DNA from: Anaerolineales bacterium
Lineage (GTDB): Bacteria > Chloroflexota > Anaerolineae > 4572-78 > J111
Direction: 5' to 3'
DNA: 64,000 bases
Assembly (NCBI GenBank): GCA_015075405.1
Contig: JABTUK010000003.1
Location: forward strand, 1,426,001 to 1,490,000
Below, piece by piece: positions 23,539 to 33,800 of this stretch; positions within the stretch are counted from its first letter, which is position 1; each line of letters begins with the position of its first letter. The notes beneath the pieces were generated by a model. The model searched no databases and was not told the DNA's origin. It worked only from the letters and a program-made list of their open reading frames with translations. Both the position numbers and the translations under genes were made by a program.

Positions 23539-23933
23539 GACCCTTGTTCCCGGCGTTCAACTTCCTCGTGGGTCAGGCTCGCTGCTTCCATCTCGGTCTC
23601 GACCGCGTCCCAGCTTTCATTCCAGGCTGCTTCGTCAAAGGGAGACTCCTCAACCTGGGTTATTTCGGCGGCATAATCGGCCCAGCTTTTGGTGGGCAAG
23701 GTAATAGCCCGCGGGTCAGGCGGACTATTTTTGATGCGTCGGATCAAATCATTTAAATCATCCCCACCGGTCGAACCACTTTCTTCTGGCAAAACCCACA
23801 AATCAAACCGGGAAGCCCCGGCCTGATCTTTAGCCAGGATAAACTCAACATACCGGGCTACTTCAAGCAACTGCGGCTCCGGCAAATCGTCAATGAGTTG
23901 ATGTAAAGTTTCTCGTTTAACCAAAACAGGCAT
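23535..23933 (-). CDS. Antitoxin of the PIN toxin (DUF2281-like N-terminus)
   Basis: A 132-aa protein. The N-terminus, ETLHQLIDDLPEPQLLEVARYVEFIL, matches the short helical pattern seen in DUF2281 or VapB-like antitoxins paired with PIN toxins; the C-terminal half is acidic and helical (DEAAWNESWDAVETEMEAA), as expected for a toxin-neutralising tail. ATG 23933 with AGAAGG nine bases upstream is the preferred start; the frame extends to 24005 without support. It overlaps the toxin gene by four bases. It should autoregulate the pair, but no clear operator is seen. Confidence 0.8.
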   Translation of the reverse strand: MPVLVKRETLHQLIDDLPEPQLLEVARYVEFILAKDQAGASRFDLWVLPEESGSTGGDDLNDLIRRIKNSPPDPRAITLPTKSWADYAAEITQVEESPFDEAAWNESWDAVETEMEAASLTHEEVERREQGS

Positions 23934-24051
23934 GTTGACCTTCTTTAAAGTCACCACCGACAGAGATATTATACCACAAGTTGAACCAGCTCTGTGGAGG
24001 GACATATAAGGAGCGTGGATTAGGGTTTATCGGAAATAGGAATATCTCTCG

Positions 24052-24120
24052 CCAAGCCGCAAAGAACGCCAAGTTTTTGAGAGAAAATCTTAAAGAAACC
24101 TTTGCGACTTTGCGTCTTTC
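24052..24120. repeat. Repeat of GCAAAG/CTTTGCG type
   Basis: CCGCAAAGAACGCCAAG on the left faces CTTTGCGACTTTGCG on the right, an inverted pair commonly seen as a dispersed short repeat; AGTTCCCTCAGTTCC units follow to about 24135. The 253-base gap between the antitoxin and the restriction cluster contains nothing else recognisable. Confidence 0.5.
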
Positions 24121-24186
24121 GAGTTCCCTCAGTTCCGTCTCTTCCTTCCCCCCGCGAGGCGCAGCAGGCCGCCCGGCTGCGGCGGC

Positions 24187-25122
24187 TTAACGGACTTCTA
24201 TTTGCAGCGACAAATCGGTTTCCACTTCGGCCAGGCGGCGGTTATAGATGTGGACGATTTCTTGCAAAATGGCAAAGAAATCCTTGTTTTCTTCCGTGGC
24301 TAACTCCATAATGTTCAAAGCGACAAACGCTTCAATGGAAACAATCGCCAGGTCTTTATCAATCCCTTCATCCTGGGCCAGCGACTTGGCTCGATATTCC
24401 TGTTCGCCGGGGACTAAAAGGATGGGCTGTAGGCCAACTTTGATGTTCTCAGCGCACTTCTGGATCACGTTGCGAGAGGGCGTAGCGGTTACATGGTAGA
24501 CCAGTTTGGCAATAGTAAAATCGCCTGCTCTGGCTGTTTGCCGGTCGCCTGCATGGGCCGGATGATTAGATACCATTACATGCTTAAAGCGACTCTCTAA
24601 CTTTGCTCCGACGAGATGTTGCTCTACCACACCCCCCGACCGTTGCTTCGCATTTTCAACAATAAGATTGATCCATGTGGTGGGAGCTTGCCGCCGGTCA
24701 AGATCGAGTTTCAGATTTTGCCGCTTGAGCCATTCCGTCGCTCTGTTTGATAAATCTTCGATCAGTTCAAGGAGTAACTGTTCTCTTTCTGCCTGGGTTA
24801 AATCTGCCAGTTTGTGGCCCCAGCCAAACGCTTCAAAGAGCCTTTGTCCATCTTGATGCCCTTGCCGCGTGGTCACTTCTTTCAGATAAGTACGCGGGAT
24901 GCTATAAACCTCAAGGATGTTTCTAAGCCCTGAACGCGCTCCTTTAACTTCCCCACCCTGTGAAATAACCTCATCTCTCGCTGCCGGGCATTTTCGACGT
25001 AAGTGATCAAAAACAACAATGCCCATAGCGACCGTGTTTCTGGATATGTTGCCGCTGCGTGTACAGGAAACAATCCAATCATTGAGAATTTGATAGCTTT
25101 CTTGCTTGATGTTGTCGGTCAT
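24187..25122 (-). CDS. DUF4928-like protein, putative restriction endonuclease
   Basis: A 311-aa protein encoded immediately after vsr and a C5-methyltransferase. No catalytic family is certain, but the C-terminal half has GDFTIAKLVYHVTATPSRNVIQKC, a layout like a PD-(D/E)XK core with an Asp on a beta-strand, and resembles DUF4928 proteins that accompany 5-methylcytosine methyltransferases. I infer it is the cognate restriction nuclease. ATG 25122 overlaps the vsr stop (ATGA), so translation is coupled. No membrane segment. The recognition site is unknown. An alternative is a regulatory or DNA-binding accessory of the unit. Confidence 0.65.
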   Translation of the reverse strand: MTDNIKQESYQILNDWIVSCTRSGNISRNTVAMGIVVFDHLRRKCPAARDEVISQGGEVKGARSGLRNILEVYSIPRTYLKEVTTRQGHQDGQRLFEAFGWGHKLADLTQAEREQLLLELIEDLSNRATEWLKRQNLKLDLDRRQAPTTWINLIVENAKQRSGGVVEQHLVGAKLESRFKHVMVSNHPAHAGDRQTARAGDFTIAKLVYHVTATPSRNVIQKCAENIKVGLQPILLVPGEQEYRAKSLAQDEGIDKDLAIVSIEAFVALNIMELATEENKDFFAILQEIVHIYNRRLAEVETDLSLQIEVR

Positions 25123-25553
25123 TTATGGGTTCCTGCCTTGATAGCTTGGCGTATCCTATCTCTGATTTGCAGCCGCTCAGCCGGTTTTTTTAGTTCATGT
25201 TCCCATATCCGTATCACCGTCCAGCCGTTTTCAAGGAGCTTTTGATTATGGGACTTGGCTAACTCAATGTTACGGTTGATTTTTCGCTCCCAGTACTGGC
25301 GATTGCTGTCTGGCTTCAGCTTTCGTTGACAATGGGGGCAGCCGTGCCAGAAACAACCATCCACAAAGATGGCGATATGCTCATGACTAAAAACAACATC
25401 TGGTTTGCCGGTAATGTCGGCGGCGTTTTTCCGCCAGCCTTTTAATCTCATCCCGGCAAGCATGGCAAAAAGACGCCGTTCCGGCGTTGTGCCCTTGCCT
25501 TTGACTGCCCGCATGGCCTTTTGACGGTCTGCGGGTTTCAGATTGTCAGCCAT
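25119..25553 (-). CDS. vsr: Very short patch repair endonuclease
   Basis: A 144-aa Vsr endonuclease, which nicks next to T:G mismatches caused by deamination of 5-methylcytosine. Motifs: RSxAM-like RQKAMRAVKGKGTTPERRLF, PDVVFSHEHIAIFVDGCFWHGCPHC (catalytic Asp plus the structural zinc Cys/His cluster), and RNIELAKSHNQKLLENGWTVIRIWEHEL at the C-terminus. Located between the C5-methyltransferase and the putative nuclease, with a six-base gap upstream and a four-base overlap downstream. Its presence supports the idea that the methyltransferase makes 5mC. Confidence 0.94.
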   Translation of the reverse strand: MADNLKPADRQKAMRAVKGKGTTPERRLFAMLAGMRLKGWRKNAADITGKPDVVFSHEHIAIFVDGCFWHGCPHCQRKLKPDSNRQYWERKINRNIELAKSHNQKLLENGWTVIRIWEHELKKPAERLQIRDRIRQAIKAGTHK

Positions 25554-25558
25554 AGTAT

Positions 25559-26704
25559 TCAGGCAAGCTGAACTTCTTGGTTCAGCAGGTGCTTTTCAAA
25601 CAGGGGATTAAGAACATGCTGCGCTATCCAGGTAATAACCGGAACGCAAACGGCGTCGCCAAAGCCGGTGAGCGCTTGCACGCCATTCACAGTGATCGGG
25701 TATTCATCCGGGACGCCTTGCAAACGCGCATATTCACGGGGGGTCATGGCCCGCATTTTTAGCTGACCCCCACCGGCTTTAATCAAGAACTGCTTCCCGC
25801 TGCCGCCGACGGCAGTCCGCAGGCAGCCGGATAAATCGTCGGGTCTGACCTCGGCTCGCTGCTGCCCTTTACGGCGGCGGCGGAAAAAGGTCCGGTAGGC
25901 TGCTTCTTCATGGGCGACAAGTTGGGTCACTCTCTGGTAATGCGCCGCTTCCATCATGTGCAGGTGGCGCTTTACTTCGTCCTCATGCCACCACCTGTCA
26001 TCATCATCGCTTATTGACTCAATGATTTTTGCCAGACCGCTGCTGCGCAAAGGGGGAGGGGCAGGCAGTTCATTATAAAACCAACCCAGATCACTATTGG
26101 CAAAAACGCTTTTTCTAAGCTGGTCGGGCAGCAGAGAAGGGGGACGGCTGAGGATTAAGTGCGGATTCTTATTGCCCTGCAATCTTGTCGCCACCAGAAA
26201 GACGCGCAGGCGGCTTTGCGGGGTAAAGCGCAAGGCGTCGAGGGTAAAGACATCACAGACATAGCCCAGTTGATTGAGCGCCTGAATGGTGAGGCGAAAA
26301 TCCGCGCCTTTATTGGAGTATAACCAGCCGGGGACGTTTTCGACGAGGAGCAGCGGCGGCGCAACTTCCCCTTGCGCTTTGAGAATCTTGATAAAGCCCC
26401 AAAAAGCGCTGGAATGGTCGCCGCTCATGCCATTCATATTCCCGGCCAGGGACAGGTCAATACAGGGAAACGAACAAGTGGCTAAGGTGGTTAAAGGCAC
26501 AGAGGCCGGGTCTACGTCAAAAATATCTTTTACAAGATAATGGCGGTCGGCGTCGGGAAAAAAGGTATGATACAGTTCATACTTCTTGGCCGAGATGTCG
26601 TTGGCCCAGACCACCCGCCAGTCCAGCGGCTCTAACCCCATTCGCGCCAGGCCAATCCCGGCGAAGTATTCAGCTACGGTTGGGGAAGTAACTGGATTGC
26701 CCAT
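25559..26704 (-). CDS. dcm: DNA (cytosine-5-)-methyltransferase
   Basis: A 381-aa C5-methyltransferase. Motif I is EYFAGIGLARMGLE, the catalytic Cys is in motif IV CSFPCIDLSLAG, motif VI is LLVENVPGW, motif VIII is QSRLRVFLV, and the C-terminal motifs IX-X are MTPREYARLQGVPDEYP and LTGFGDAVCVPV. The target-recognition region lies between residues about 200 and 300. It is the first gene of a modification-repair-nuclease operon. The ATG at 26704 lacks a strong ribosome binding site. An inverted and direct repeat array upstream (26784-26850) may control it. The gene name indicates family only; specificity is unknown. Confidence 0.93.
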   Translation of the reverse strand: MGNPVTSPTVAEYFAGIGLARMGLEPLDWRVVWANDISAKKYELYHTFFPDADRHYLVKDIFDVDPASVPLTTLATCSFPCIDLSLAGNMNGMSGDHSSAFWGFIKILKAQGEVAPPLLLVENVPGWLYSNKGADFRLTIQALNQLGYVCDVFTLDALRFTPQSRLRVFLVATRLQGNKNPHLILSRPPSLLPDQLRKSVFANSDLGWFYNELPAPPPLRSSGLAKIIESISDDDDRWWHEDEVKRHLHMMEAAHYQRVTQLVAHEEAAYRTFFRRRRKGQQRAEVRPDDLSGCLRTAVGGSGKQFLIKAGGGQLKMRAMTPREYARLQGVPDEYPITVNGVQALTGFGDAVCVPVITWIAQHVLNPLFEKHLLNQEVQLA

Positions 26705-26783
26705 AGGTCGGATTTTAACATCAATTATGCCAAACTACAAGCAGCATTAGATGGATAGTTTCGGTTGATCCATGTTTGGACGC

Positions 26784-26850
26784 ATGTCGAATCAACTTTG
26801 CCCGAATATCGATTCGACATTCGCCCAATGTCGAAGCGACTTTGCCCCAA
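26784..26850. promoter_or_regulatory. Repeat array upstream of the methyltransferase, possible operator
   Basis: A perfect 10-bp inverted repeat ATGTCGAATC (26784-26793) / GATTCGACAT (26811-26820) with a 17-base spacer. The segment ATGTCGAATCAACTTTGCCC is repeated with three changes at 26828-26847, 44 bases away. The array lies 80-146 bases before the gene and is dense in TCGA. The rest of the 293-base gap 26705-26997 holds only the terminator at 26936-26970. Confidence 0.45.
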
Positions 26851-26935
26851 AAAGGGATCGAGATGTGAGGCATGTGGAGGTGATTTGTCTCGAAAAACGA
26901 GCCGAGATTGGACGTGTGTTTGTACGGTCAAACTA

Positions 26936-26970
26936 AAACCGCCGCAAGATGGTATCTCTTGTGGCGGTTT
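26936..26970 (-). terminator. Intrinsic terminator of the HEPN/MNT pair
   Basis: A 14-bp stem, AAACCGCCGCAAGA (26936-26949) against TCTTGTGGCGGTTT (26957-26970), with one wobble pair and a 7-base loop. Read on the minus strand it is followed by TTTTAGTTT and lies 28 bases after the HEPN stop. Confidence 0.75.
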
Positions 26971-26997
26971 GCATTTGACTTCGCAATTGGCAATATT

Positions 26998-27399
26998 TTA
27001 TCTTGGGTGACATTCCGGCGGTAGAGCATCCAGAATAATGTACTGCACCTCCTCAGCCAAAGTTACGGCTGCGGCAGCTACACCCTGATCGGGCCAAAAT
27101 TCAAAATCGTAGCGTACTGCCACTGCGTAGTCGGTAACTTGGGCAAGGTCAATCCCGGCAAATTTGGGTAATGATTGAGCCTCCAGAACGAGACGCTGCA
27201 ACTCTTCTAAATCGTGAGTTCGTGGAATGGGTAATTCGTAAAAAGCCAGAAAGCCTTTGAGCATTTTTTCGATAGCTTGTTGGGCATGAAAACAGGCGGT
27301 GTCATAAGGGCCGGTACTCTCCAAAATCAGGTCAGCCGTTGCTAAATCGCTTGCAGCTTTAGCCAGCCAACCCCGCACTAAATCGTGCTTATCTTTCAT
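26998..27399 (-). CDS. HEPN-domain protein (toxin of a HEPN/MNT pair)
   Basis: A 133-aa HEPN protein. The typical HEPN helices are visible: WLAKAASDLATADLIL, then YDTACFHAQQAIEKMLKGFLAF and the PRTHDLEELQRLVLEA segment, the classic 'QQAxEKxLK ... THDL' signature. HEPN toxins are often RNases with an Rx4-6H motif; here the equivalent C-terminal region reads RYDFEFWPD with no His, so catalytic activity is uncertain. The gene overlaps the end of the preceding nucleotidyltransferase gene by 11 bases. The pair is a predicted toxin-antitoxin or AMPylation module. Confidence 0.85.
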   Translation of the reverse strand: MKDKHDLVRGWLAKAASDLATADLILESTGPYDTACFHAQQAIEKMLKGFLAFYELPIPRTHDLEELQRLVLEAQSLPKFAGIDLAQVTDYAVAVRYDFEFWPDQGVAAAAVTLAEEVQYIILDALPPECHPR

Positions 27400-27730
27400 A
27401 AAGCACGACCCCTTCTTTTAAGACCGTTGTGATAAAAGCATTGGGAACATTCCGCCATTCGGCCACTTCTTCTGGGGTCCAAACAATAATATCTTTGGCC
27501 ATGCCCAGGCCGATTAGAGCGCGCCGATAGACAACGGCCCGCTTATAACGCGGCAAGTTAGACGGTTCGATGATCAAAATATCATAATCACTGTCTGGTT
27601 GAGCCTCTCTACGAGCACGAGAACCAAACAAGACAATTTTTTGCGGGTTGCCAACCTTGAGGATACGCCGGACTATTTCCCCAAGACGGTCATCAGTAAA
27701 AATTTGTAGAGATGTTTTTACCAGGCTCAT
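27389..27730 (-). CDS. MNT-type minimal nucleotidyltransferase (antitoxin)
   Basis: A 113-aa minimal nucleotidyltransferase. The catalytic GSx10DxD motif is complete: LFGSRARREAQPDSDYDILI. In related pairs the MNT protein inactivates its HEPN partner by AMPylation. ATG 27730 has AGAAGG upstream; the gene overlaps the HEPN gene by 11 bases. It lies just downstream of the terminator of the alpha-2-macroglobulin gene (27766-27797), so it must have its own promoter; no clear one is seen. Confidence 0.88.
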   Translation of the reverse strand: MSLVKTSLQIFTDDRLGEIVRRILKVGNPQKIVLFGSRARREAQPDSDYDILIIEPSNLPRYKRAVVYRRALIGLGMAKDIIVWTPEEVAEWRNVPNAFITTVLKEGVVLYER

Positions 27731-27765
27731 TGCAACCTTCTTTTACACTTGACAGTATACAACAA

Positions 27766-27797
27766 AAACGCTGCGAGAGAAACCCCTCGCAGCGTTT
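27766..27797 (-). terminator. Intrinsic terminator after the alpha-2-macroglobulin gene
   Basis: A perfect 12-bp stem, AAACGCTGCGAG (27766-27777) against CTCGCAGCGTTT (27786-27797), with an 8-base loop. On the minus strand it runs into TTTTTGTTGT. It lies about 70 bases after the stop at 27867. Confidence 0.85.
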
Positions 27798-27866
27798 CAT
27801 TTCCGCCGGTCTGCCGTCGTCGGTCCCCGGCCTGCCCTGCGACCAAAGGGAGTGCCGAATAGGTCG

Positions 27867-30800
27867 TTACTCCGTCACCCGGAACAACCCCCCATCGCCC
27901 CGACCAAAAACCTCCGGGAAGTACATCTCCTCGGCGTGGGTGGGGATGACCCGGAACTCGCCGGGGATGGAGGCGCGGATGGAGTAGGTGTACTCGTAAG
28001 TGCCTTTGGGCAGGTAGGTGGCAAACAGGGCCGCCTTCTCGTCGCGCAGTTCGCTGTGCGAGAACCACCACCAGCCGTAGCCGCCGCCCCAGGGATTGCG
28101 CCGGTCGGTGCGGGTCAGCTCCGGCTGCTCGCCGACGACGCTGGTGGTGGCCAGGCTGGCGTCAACACCCTCGGCGCCGGCGGGGAAGGGGTCTTCGACC
28201 ACGACGTAGTGCAAATCGTTGGGGGCAATGAGGGTCAACTTGACCCGGATGACATCACCTACTTTGGCTTCGGTGATGGGACGCCCCTCTTCATCCTCGG
28301 CCAGACTGTACTGCCGCGAAACGATAATGCCCCGGTCCAATGCTTTGACATCCTGCACTGGTTTGTAATAGGTCAGGTAAGCCGAGTAGTACAGCCGCCC
28401 CGGCGACTCCTCGGACACGTCGCCGCTGAGCGGGTCGCGCTCGATGGCCAGGCGGTTGACCGCATCGGCCAGCAAATCTCCAATCTCCAATCTCAGCTTA
28501 ACCGTTTCGTCAATGTTCTCTTCATTGACCGTGCCTTCGCCCAACCCTTCGCCGTTCAAGGTGACATTCCAGGCATAGTTGCCTTCCAGTTCACCGGTCG
28601 CCACCATAAAATCGGTCAGGCCGATGATGGCCCAGGCCGTTTCCTGGGTGGTTTCCCAGTGGCCGCCGTTCTCGCGGACGCTCATCAGCCAGCGCACGGC
28701 GTTGGCCAGCAGCGGGTGATCGGGCTGGATGCGCGATAGGGCGGCGATGATGATGGCCGTGCTGCGAGTGTCGGTGTTCATGGCGTAGTAATCCACCTGG
28801 GCTTCTTCCCAGTGCGCGCCGGTCGCGCTGACAATAGCCGCGCTGGTAATGTCGTCGAGCAGCGTGTCAATCTGATCGGCATTTTCGTCCAGCAGGTGGA
28901 TAGCCATCGCCAGATACGCCCGGCCAAAGATGTCCAGCTTTTGCCGCGCATCAAACAAGGCGATGCTGCGGCCCAAATCGCCGGAGCCGGCTTCGGCCAG
29001 CACGTAGAGGATGAAAGCCTGGCGGTTGCCCTGCCACGAGTCCTCGATGTCTTTGGGGGCGGTCAGGCTGGCCTCCAGGTAAGAGATAGCCTGCTCGATG
29101 ACGTAATCATCCACCGGGAAGTCGGCCCGGCGGGCCTCGACCAGGCCCAACAGGACGTAAGCGGTCAGGAAGGGATTACTCTCATCAAGCACCCACCAGC
29201 CCCAGCCGCCGTCCACGTGCTGCTGGCTGTAAAGCCGCTGCAAGCCCAGGCCGACCAGCCCCGGCAGTTTCTCTTCCAGTTCGGGGTTGTTCATGTTAAG
29301 CTGCTCGTAAGCCCGGAAGGTGAAGACGTTGGGCAAAAAGCGGCTGACCGTCTGCTCGGTACACTCGTAGCGGAAATGTTCCAGGTAGGTCAGGCCGTCG
29401 CGCATGCCGGCGGCCAGGCTGGGGTCTACACTCACGGTCAGGTCGCCCTGAGTCGGGTCGAAATTGGCCGGGAGGGCAATGCCTTCGGTGCGTGTGCCGT
29501 CTTCGGCCAGCACCCCGGCAGTGGCGACGGTTTCCGGCGTGCTGAAGCGATAGATGGGCAGGTCAAAGGTCAGCGCATCGCCATAATCGGCAGATTTCGC
29601 GCCCATCGTCAGGCTGGCCGTTTCCGCATCCCTGACCTTCACCTTGAACTCAACCTTGATGCGCTCTCCGTTCTTGACCTCCAGACTTGGCGTACCTTCA
29701 CTCTGCCATTCGCCATTCGCTATTCGCCATTCCCCAATCTCCAGCCCTGCCGCCTCAAACCTCGCCTCGACCTCCTGCGCCGCTTGCGTATTGTTCTGAA
29801 CAATCAACCCCAAGACCGCCTCATCGCCGACCACAAAGAAGCGCGGGGCGACCGGGCGGACCAGCAGCGGCTTGGCGCTGACAATCTCGACCGTGTTCTC
29901 GCCCACCAGGGTATCGGCCCCGGTGACGCCCTTGCCGGTCAAGGTCCAGGTGGTCAGATTGTCGGGCAGCTTGGCCTCCACCGTGCCTTCGCCGTTTTCG
30001 TCGGTGGTAAAGTCGGCAATCCACAAAGCAGTGTCCTTGAACTCGCCGCGAATGTTGCCAAAGCCTTCGTCAAAGCCGCCGCCGCCGCCCTTGGCTTCGG
30101 GGGCTACGGCCAGGTTGATCCGGTCAATGGCCAGGGTCAGGCCGCCGGCGGTGGTCACACCCAGGCCGCGCGTGCGCCAGAAGGTGCTCAAAAGCTGGCC
30201 CGGCGTTTCCGGGGCCAGGGTCAGCACGGCCTTGTCTACCAGGGCCAGCGAAAGTTCGGCCTTGACCGGCTGGCCTTGCGCGTCGGTGACCTGCACCTTG
30301 TACTCGGCGGTTTCGCCGGGCTGATAAGTTTCCTCGGCGGGCTTGTTGGGGGTTAAAGTGATTTGCAACTGTTTTTCGCTGGTGTTGATGGGCAGGCTGG
30401 CATAGCCGACCTTAAAGCTGGGCAGTTCGCCGCTGACCCGATCTTCTTCACCCACCGTAATCAGCGAAGGCGGCGAGATGACCACCACCGAGACGTACAT
30501 GTTGGGAATCATCTCCTCGGTGATGGGGATTTCAAGCTGCTCGCTGTTGGTGGGCAGTTCGGTCACGTAATGCTCGTAGATGTGGCCGCGCTCCAGCGTG
30601 ACCAGCGCCTTGACCGTGCCGCTGTAAGGGTGAGGCACCAACACCGTGGCCGTATCGCCGACGTTGTACTCACGTTTGTCGGCCACCAAATCAATCCGGT
30701 CGTTATTTTCCTGCCGCCAGTTGACGTACTCCGCGCCGCTGACCCACATGTAGGTTGAGGAGCGGATTTCGTTGCCGGCGCTGTCGCTCCCGCTGGCGGT

Positions 30801-33800
30801 AATTTTGTAGATGCCGCCATTTTCCGGGGTAAAGCTGGCGACGGCCAGGCCATCGTTATCGGTGGTGATGGTGGTAGTGAAGACCGGAATATCTTCCACC
30901 ACGCTGTCCCAGTAGAAAGAGCCGTCTTCATACTGCTTCTGGACGCTGTACCAGTTATGCTCGGAGAAGACCAGTTGGACTTCCCGCTGCGGCGACGGTT
31001 CGCTCTGCCAATCTACGGTAATCACATTGACTTCATTCTCTTCGCCCGTTTTGCCGACATATTCCTCCGGGCGCAGGCCGATGTAAAAATCGCCTTTGTG
31101 AACCACCGCGCTGGCCTGGGTAGCCACTTCCTGGTTGTTGAGGTCGGTGATGGTGATGTCGAAGGTGAAGCGCTGGCTGGCGATGCGCTCGGCGATGTCG
31201 GCGTCAACCTCAAAGGTGAAGCGGCCCTCGGCGTCGGTGACGCCTTCGCCCTCGGCAATCTGTTCGCCGTAGACGCCGTAGTTGTAGGCGTCGCTGCGGC
31301 TGAAATCGTAGTCGGTGAAGTCGTAGTACCCCCCGCCTTCAAGGGGGGGAGTATAAGAGAAGCTGTAGTCGTCGGAGAGGACCGTCCAGCGCACAGCGGC
31401 GTTGGAAACCGGCCCGCCAAAGAAGAATTGGGCTGTGGTGGTCACTTTGATGGTTTCGCCGTTGGCGTATTCGGGTTTGTCGGTGGTAGCTTCGACGATA
31501 TATTCCGGCTTGCGGTAGGCGGCCACCTGGAAATCGCTATAGAAGGTGGTGTCGGTGTCGTAGGTGGCTTGAATGGAGTAGGAGCCGAGAGCAGCGTTTT
31601 CGTCCAGTTGGAACTCGCCGTTAACTGTGCCCATGTCGCTCAAGGGGAAATCCTGGTTGAAGACCTCTTTGCCCTGCGAGTCGCTGATATAAATGTTGAC
31701 CGTATCGGCGGCGGTGGGCAGACTGTAGCGGGCGTCGTCGTCGGCGCGAAGGACGCCTTTGAAGTAGACAACCTGGCCGGGGCGGTAAATCTTGCGGTCG
31801 GTGTAGAAGTGGGCGTTGTAGGGCTGCTGGTAATCCTCCACGCTGACGTTGTTGAAGCTGTAGCGGTCAATACCGTCGGTCCAATTGCTGACGGTGACGG
31901 CGAAATTTTCATCCGGCTCATTGGCCTCGCCGACAATAGCAAGGCGCGGTTCGTAAGCGTCGGCCCGCGGGTCGTACTCCACTTTGGCCACACCGTCTTT
32001 GTCGGTGCGGGCCTGGCCCAGCCGCTCCGCGGCGGAGGTCTGGCCGGTTTCGTAATCATACGTGCCGCCGGCCACAAAGGTCAGCGGCAGGTCGGACACA
32101 GGCTGGCCGGTTTGCAGGTCAGTCACCCAGGCCAGGGCCTCGCTGCCGGACGTTTTGAGGGTGATGTTATTCTGGCTGACCACCAACATTTGGCGCTCAC
32201 GGGCCTCGACAAAACTGGACGATTTGGCTTCGGGGTAAACTACGTCGGCATCGGCGGTGGCCTCCAGGTAATAGAGGCCAGGCGGCAGCCGGTCGCCCAG
32301 GCCGCTGCGCGCGCCCAAATCAACCCGGTAGATAACGCTGCTGTTCAGCTCCGGGGTGGTGTTGAGCGACCAGTCGGCGATGAGGTTGGCCTGGTCGGGA
32401 AAATACTGGTCCCAGGCGTCCCACCAGTTGGTCCCGTTGAGTTGGATAAAGTCGTCCAGCGGCAGGCGGTACAGGCCAAAATCTACCCGGCTCAGGTTAC
32501 GCACGGTCACAAAGGTCAGGGTGTCGGTATAGGCGTTGTAGGTGGCAATGCGCCCCGGCGTGTGCATAAACAGCAGCGGGTCGGCGGCGCGGGTGGTCCA
32601 GGCGATGGTGGTCGGCGCGCCAAGCTGCTGGCCGTAGCGCCCTTCGATGTCTGCGCCGAGGGTGACGCGGTAGCTGCTGCTGGCCTCGATGGGGAAGTTG
32701 ATTTCAAAGTTGGTATTGCTGCTCCACCAATAACTGTAAACCTGGGTGGCGGCCACGGTCGGCTGGATGATGAGATTTTCGCCCAAGACAATACTTTCCG
32801 GGTTTATGGGAGCATTGAAAGTGATTTGCAGTGAGCCGTAGGGGTCGGCCAGTTCGTCGCCATCGGCGGGGTAGCTGCTGGTCACAGCCGGATAGGGAGT
32901 GACGGTGAAGCTGGCGCTGTAATCATTCCCGGTTTCGGCCTGGCCGATGGTTCCCTTGACTCCGGCGGGTAGCTCAATGCGGTAAACGGTGTCGAAGTCA
33001 AGCGTTACATCGGGGGTAAATTGAACTGTCTCCACACCGACTGTCTCCGGGCCGGCCCCTTCGGCGTAAAGGTAGTCATAATAGTTGGGGTCATCGGGGC
33101 CGGGCGGCGGTGGGGTCAGGCCCTCAGCCACCCAGGCAAACTCGCCGGGGATGGTTTCGCCGGTGCTGTCGTTGACCAATTTGAGGTTTTCTTCGACGCT
33201 CTGGCGGTTCATGGCCTGGTTGAAGGTGACGCTGATAACCGGCGACGGGCTGACATAGACATCGCCGTTGGCCGGCAGGCTGGCGATGGCGGCGGGAGTG
33301 ACGGTGGTAAAGGTCCACTCGTAGTCATCTTCCAACTCGGCCTGGCCGAGGGCGTCTTGCAAACCCTGGCCGACGCGGGCGGTGTAGGTGGTGGCGGGTT
33401 TGAAGCCCTCGCCTTCGGGCGTGAATTGGTAGATGGAGGTGTTAAGCCACTCGCCTTTGCCGGTTACCGGCGGGGTAAAGGTCAGCGGGTCGGGCAGGCT
33501 GGCCGCATCCTCGATGGCGTTCAAGGGTACCACCGGACGGTTGAAGAGCACGGTCACAATGGTGTCGGGTAAAATCTCGGCGGCGTCGTTGGCCGGCTGG
33601 ACGTTGGTCACTTCCAGCGAACCCACTGCGCTGAAGCGCAGTTCAAAGGGGCGCTGCATGGCTAAGCCCGCCTGGCTTTGGGCTGACTCGATGACCCGGA
33701 CGCGGTAGCGCTCACCCCGTTTGAAGCCGTCTTTGGGGGCAAACTGCACGGTCTGGTCATCTTTCCAGGTAAAAGTTCCATCCACACTAGCCCCCGGCTC

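Noticed and set aside
26765..27007. A short plus-strand frame with a CEACGGDL zinc-like motif
   Set aside because: It runs through the operator-like repeats and the terminator hairpin and continues across the 3' end of the HEPN gene; no ribosome binding site. Best explained as chance.
30957..32834. A 625-codon open frame on the plus strand opposite the macroglobulin gene, and a 514-codon one at 28812-30356
   Set aside because: They are antisense shadows of the macroglobulin gene, which has a signal peptide, domains and a thioester motif. The shadow translations are Gly/Val/Asp-rich with no domain.
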